The notes under the pieces are model-generated. The model ran no database searches. It was not told the DNA's origin and saw nothing but the letters and a program-made list of their open reading frames with translations. DNA of 15,288 nt from contig PWPP01000113.1 in NCBI GenBank assembly GCA_003558625.1, positions 1 through 15,288 of the forward strand, in the 5' to 3' direction. The stretch's first letter is position 1. Every line of letters begins with the position of its first letter. The translations under genes were made by a program, and so were the position numbers. Positions 14,092 through 15,288 of the stretch are shown here, piece after piece. The stretch is from Syntrophomonas sp. GTDB taxonomy: Bacteria; Bacillota; Syntrophomonadia; Syntrophomonadales; Syntrophomonadaceae.

Positions 14092-14544
14092 TTGACCGGT
14101 TTAAACTATATTATTCGACAGATGACTGAGCGTGACCTGGATATGGTCATGGCCATAGAAATAGAATCTTTTAGCCTGCCCTGGAGCCGGGATTCCTATT
14201 TAAGCGAATTAAAAAATAAGTATGCCCGCTATATCGTATGTGATTATCACGGGGAAATTGTTGCTTATGGTGGAATTTGGACCATCTATGAAGAAGCTCA
14301 TATCACCAATGTCGCCGTAGCCCAGCACTACCGGCAGTTGGGTCTGGGACGTGCCATCATGATGAAGCTGGAAAAAATCGCCCGGGAAAAAAAGGCCCAC
14401 AAAATGTCTTTGGAGGTCCGGCCTTCGAATATACCGGCACTGGGTATGTACCGCACTCTTTCCTATCGGGTTATGGGCCTGCGAAAAGAGTATTATTCGG
14501 ATAACAGAGAAGATGCCATTGTCATGGCCAAACACCTACTATAA
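14092..14544 (+). CDS. rimI: Ribosomal-protein-alanine N-acetyltransferase RimI
   Basis: A GNAT-family protein of 150 aa. In Escherichia coli RimI acetylates the N-terminal alanine of ribosomal protein S18; in Firmicutes it commonly lies between tsaB and tsaD, as here. Seen: IRQMTERDLDMVMAIEIESFSLPWS at the start, ITNVAVAQHYRQLGLGRAIM with the acetyl-CoA motif RQLGLG, and LEVRPSNIPALGMYRTLSYRVMGLRKEYY, which is typical of RimI. The TTG at 14092, with GGAGGGG about 9 bases upstream, follows the tsaB stop by 3 bases. Confidence 0.94.
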   Translation: MTGLNYIIRQMTERDLDMVMAIEIESFSLPWSRDSYLSELKNKYARYIVCDYHGEIVAYGGIWTIYEEAHITNVAVAQHYRQLGLGRAIMMKLEKIAREKKAHKMSLEVRPSNIPALGMYRTLSYRVMGLRKEYYSDNREDAIVMAKHLL

Positions 14545-14564
14545 ATAAAAAGATGGTGAAAAAA

Positions 14565-15288
14565 ATGAAAGATACTATAATATTGGGAATAGAAACATCC
14601 TGTGATGATACCGGGGCCGCAATCGTAAAAAACGGGGAAGAAATATTGTCTAATCTGGTTCTGTCCCAGATAAAAATACATCAACCCTATGGAGGTGTCG
14701 TTCCGGAGATTGCATCCCGCAAGCATATTGAAAATATGGCCCAAATCGTTGACCGTGCGTTTCGGGAAGCAGGAATGGCGTATAGTGATATCGATGCGGT
14801 TGCAGTGAGCTATTGTCCAGGACTGGTAGGTGCTCTCCTGGTGGGTGTGTCATTTGCCAAAGCTTTTGCCTATGGGCTGCAAAAACCACTGCTGGGAGTA
14901 AACCATATGCATGCTCATATCTATGCCAATATATTAGAGCATAAAGGCATCCCGTTTCCGGCTATATGCCTGGTGGTTTCCGGGGGGCATACCAGTCTCT
15001 TGTATATGAAAGACAGCAATACTTACCAGCTCTTAGGGGAAACAAGAGATGATGCTGCTGGAGAGGCTTTTGACAAGGTAGCCCGCTTTATGGGGCTGGG
15101 TTATCCGGGAGGGCCTGCCATTCAGAAAGCAGCTGAACAGGGCCAGCCGGGAAAGATCCGGCTTCCCCGGGCTTATTTGGATCGGAGTGGCTTTGAATTT
15201 AGCTTCAGCGGTCTAAAAACAGCGGCCGTGAATCAGTGGAGGAAACTGCAAGCAGCAGAGGATAAGTATGCCAGTGCACAAGATTTAG
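14565..15288 (+). CDS. tsaD: tRNA threonylcarbamoyladenosine transferase TsaD, 5' part
   Basis: The catalytic subunit that transfers the threonylcarbamoyl group to A37 of tRNA. The first 241 codons are visible; the frame runs off the window end without a stop (the final TTAG is read TTA G). Seen: ILGIETSCDDTGAAIV at the start, SQIKIHQPYGGVVPEIASR, the metal motif NHMHAH with H114 and H118, LVVSGGHTSL, GEAFDKVAR, GYPGGPAI and FSFSGLKTA. The usual length is about 335-345 aa, so about 100 residues are missing. The ATG at 14565 has a weak GATGGTG 6 bases before it; an in-frame ATG at 14553 would add 4 residues and has no ribosome site. Confidence 0.96.
   Translation, partial: MKDTIILGIETSCDDTGAAIVKNGEEILSNLVLSQIKIHQPYGGVVPEIASRKHIENMAQIVDRAFREAGMAYSDIDAVAVSYCPGLVGALLVGVSFAKAFAYGLQKPLLGVNHMHAHIYANILEHKGIPFPAICLVVSGGHTSLLYMKDSNTYQLLGETRDDAAGEAFDKVARFMGLGYPGGPAIQKAAEQGQPGKIRLPRAYLDRSGFEFSFSGLKTAAVNQWRKLQAAEDKYASAQDL

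Overview
The window looks like chromosome of an anaerobic, low-to-medium GC Gram-positive bacterium of the Clostridia type (Peptococcaceae or Syntrophomonas-like; I cannot name the species). The evidence is a FixX-type ferredoxin, a four-subunit ferredoxin-dependent 2-oxoacid oxidoreductase, the Firmicutes order alr-ndoAI-ndoA, strong AGGAGG-type ribosome sites, sigma-A-like promoters and frequent TTG start codons. There are no phage, transposon, CRISPR, rRNA or tRNA signals.

Region 1 (1-1220): the 3' end of fixX (plus strand) converges on a FadR-subfamily GntR regulator (minus strand). One bidirectional hairpin terminator lies between them. Region 2 (1217-4760, minus strand): a tightly coupled operon reads P-loop ATPase, ferredoxin-like delta, alpha (VorB type), TPP-binding beta, gamma. 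It encodes a branched-chain or other 2-oxoacid:ferredoxin oxidoreductase plus an ATPase of unknown role. The putative promoter carries a perfect FadR-family dyad, TGGTCAGACCA, so the regulator at the far end of the operon is the natural candidate to control it. Region 3 (4761-6104): the magnesium transporter mgtE, transcribed divergently.

Region 4 (6249-10636, plus strand): a housekeeping run of acpS, nnr (NAD(P)HX repair), a two-CBS-domain protein, alr, and the ndoAI/ndoA (MazEF-type) antitoxin-toxin pair. The toxin pair has its own good promoter and a terminator. Region 5 (10764-11900): a metal-dependent amidohydrolase of unknown substrate. Region 6 (11901-15288, plus strand): a 234-base gene-free stretch with tandem hairpins, a type-4 iron-sulfur uracil-DNA glycosylase, then tsaE-tsaB-rimI-tsaD, the last cut by the window end. 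TsaE, TsaB and TsaD make the t6A modification of ANN-decoding tRNAs.

Most of the window is conserved core. The parts least explained are the ATPase coupled to the oxidoreductase, the FadR-type operator circuit, the structured intergenic region near 11.9-12.0 kb and the unusually high share of TTG starts (8 of 19 full starts by my reading).
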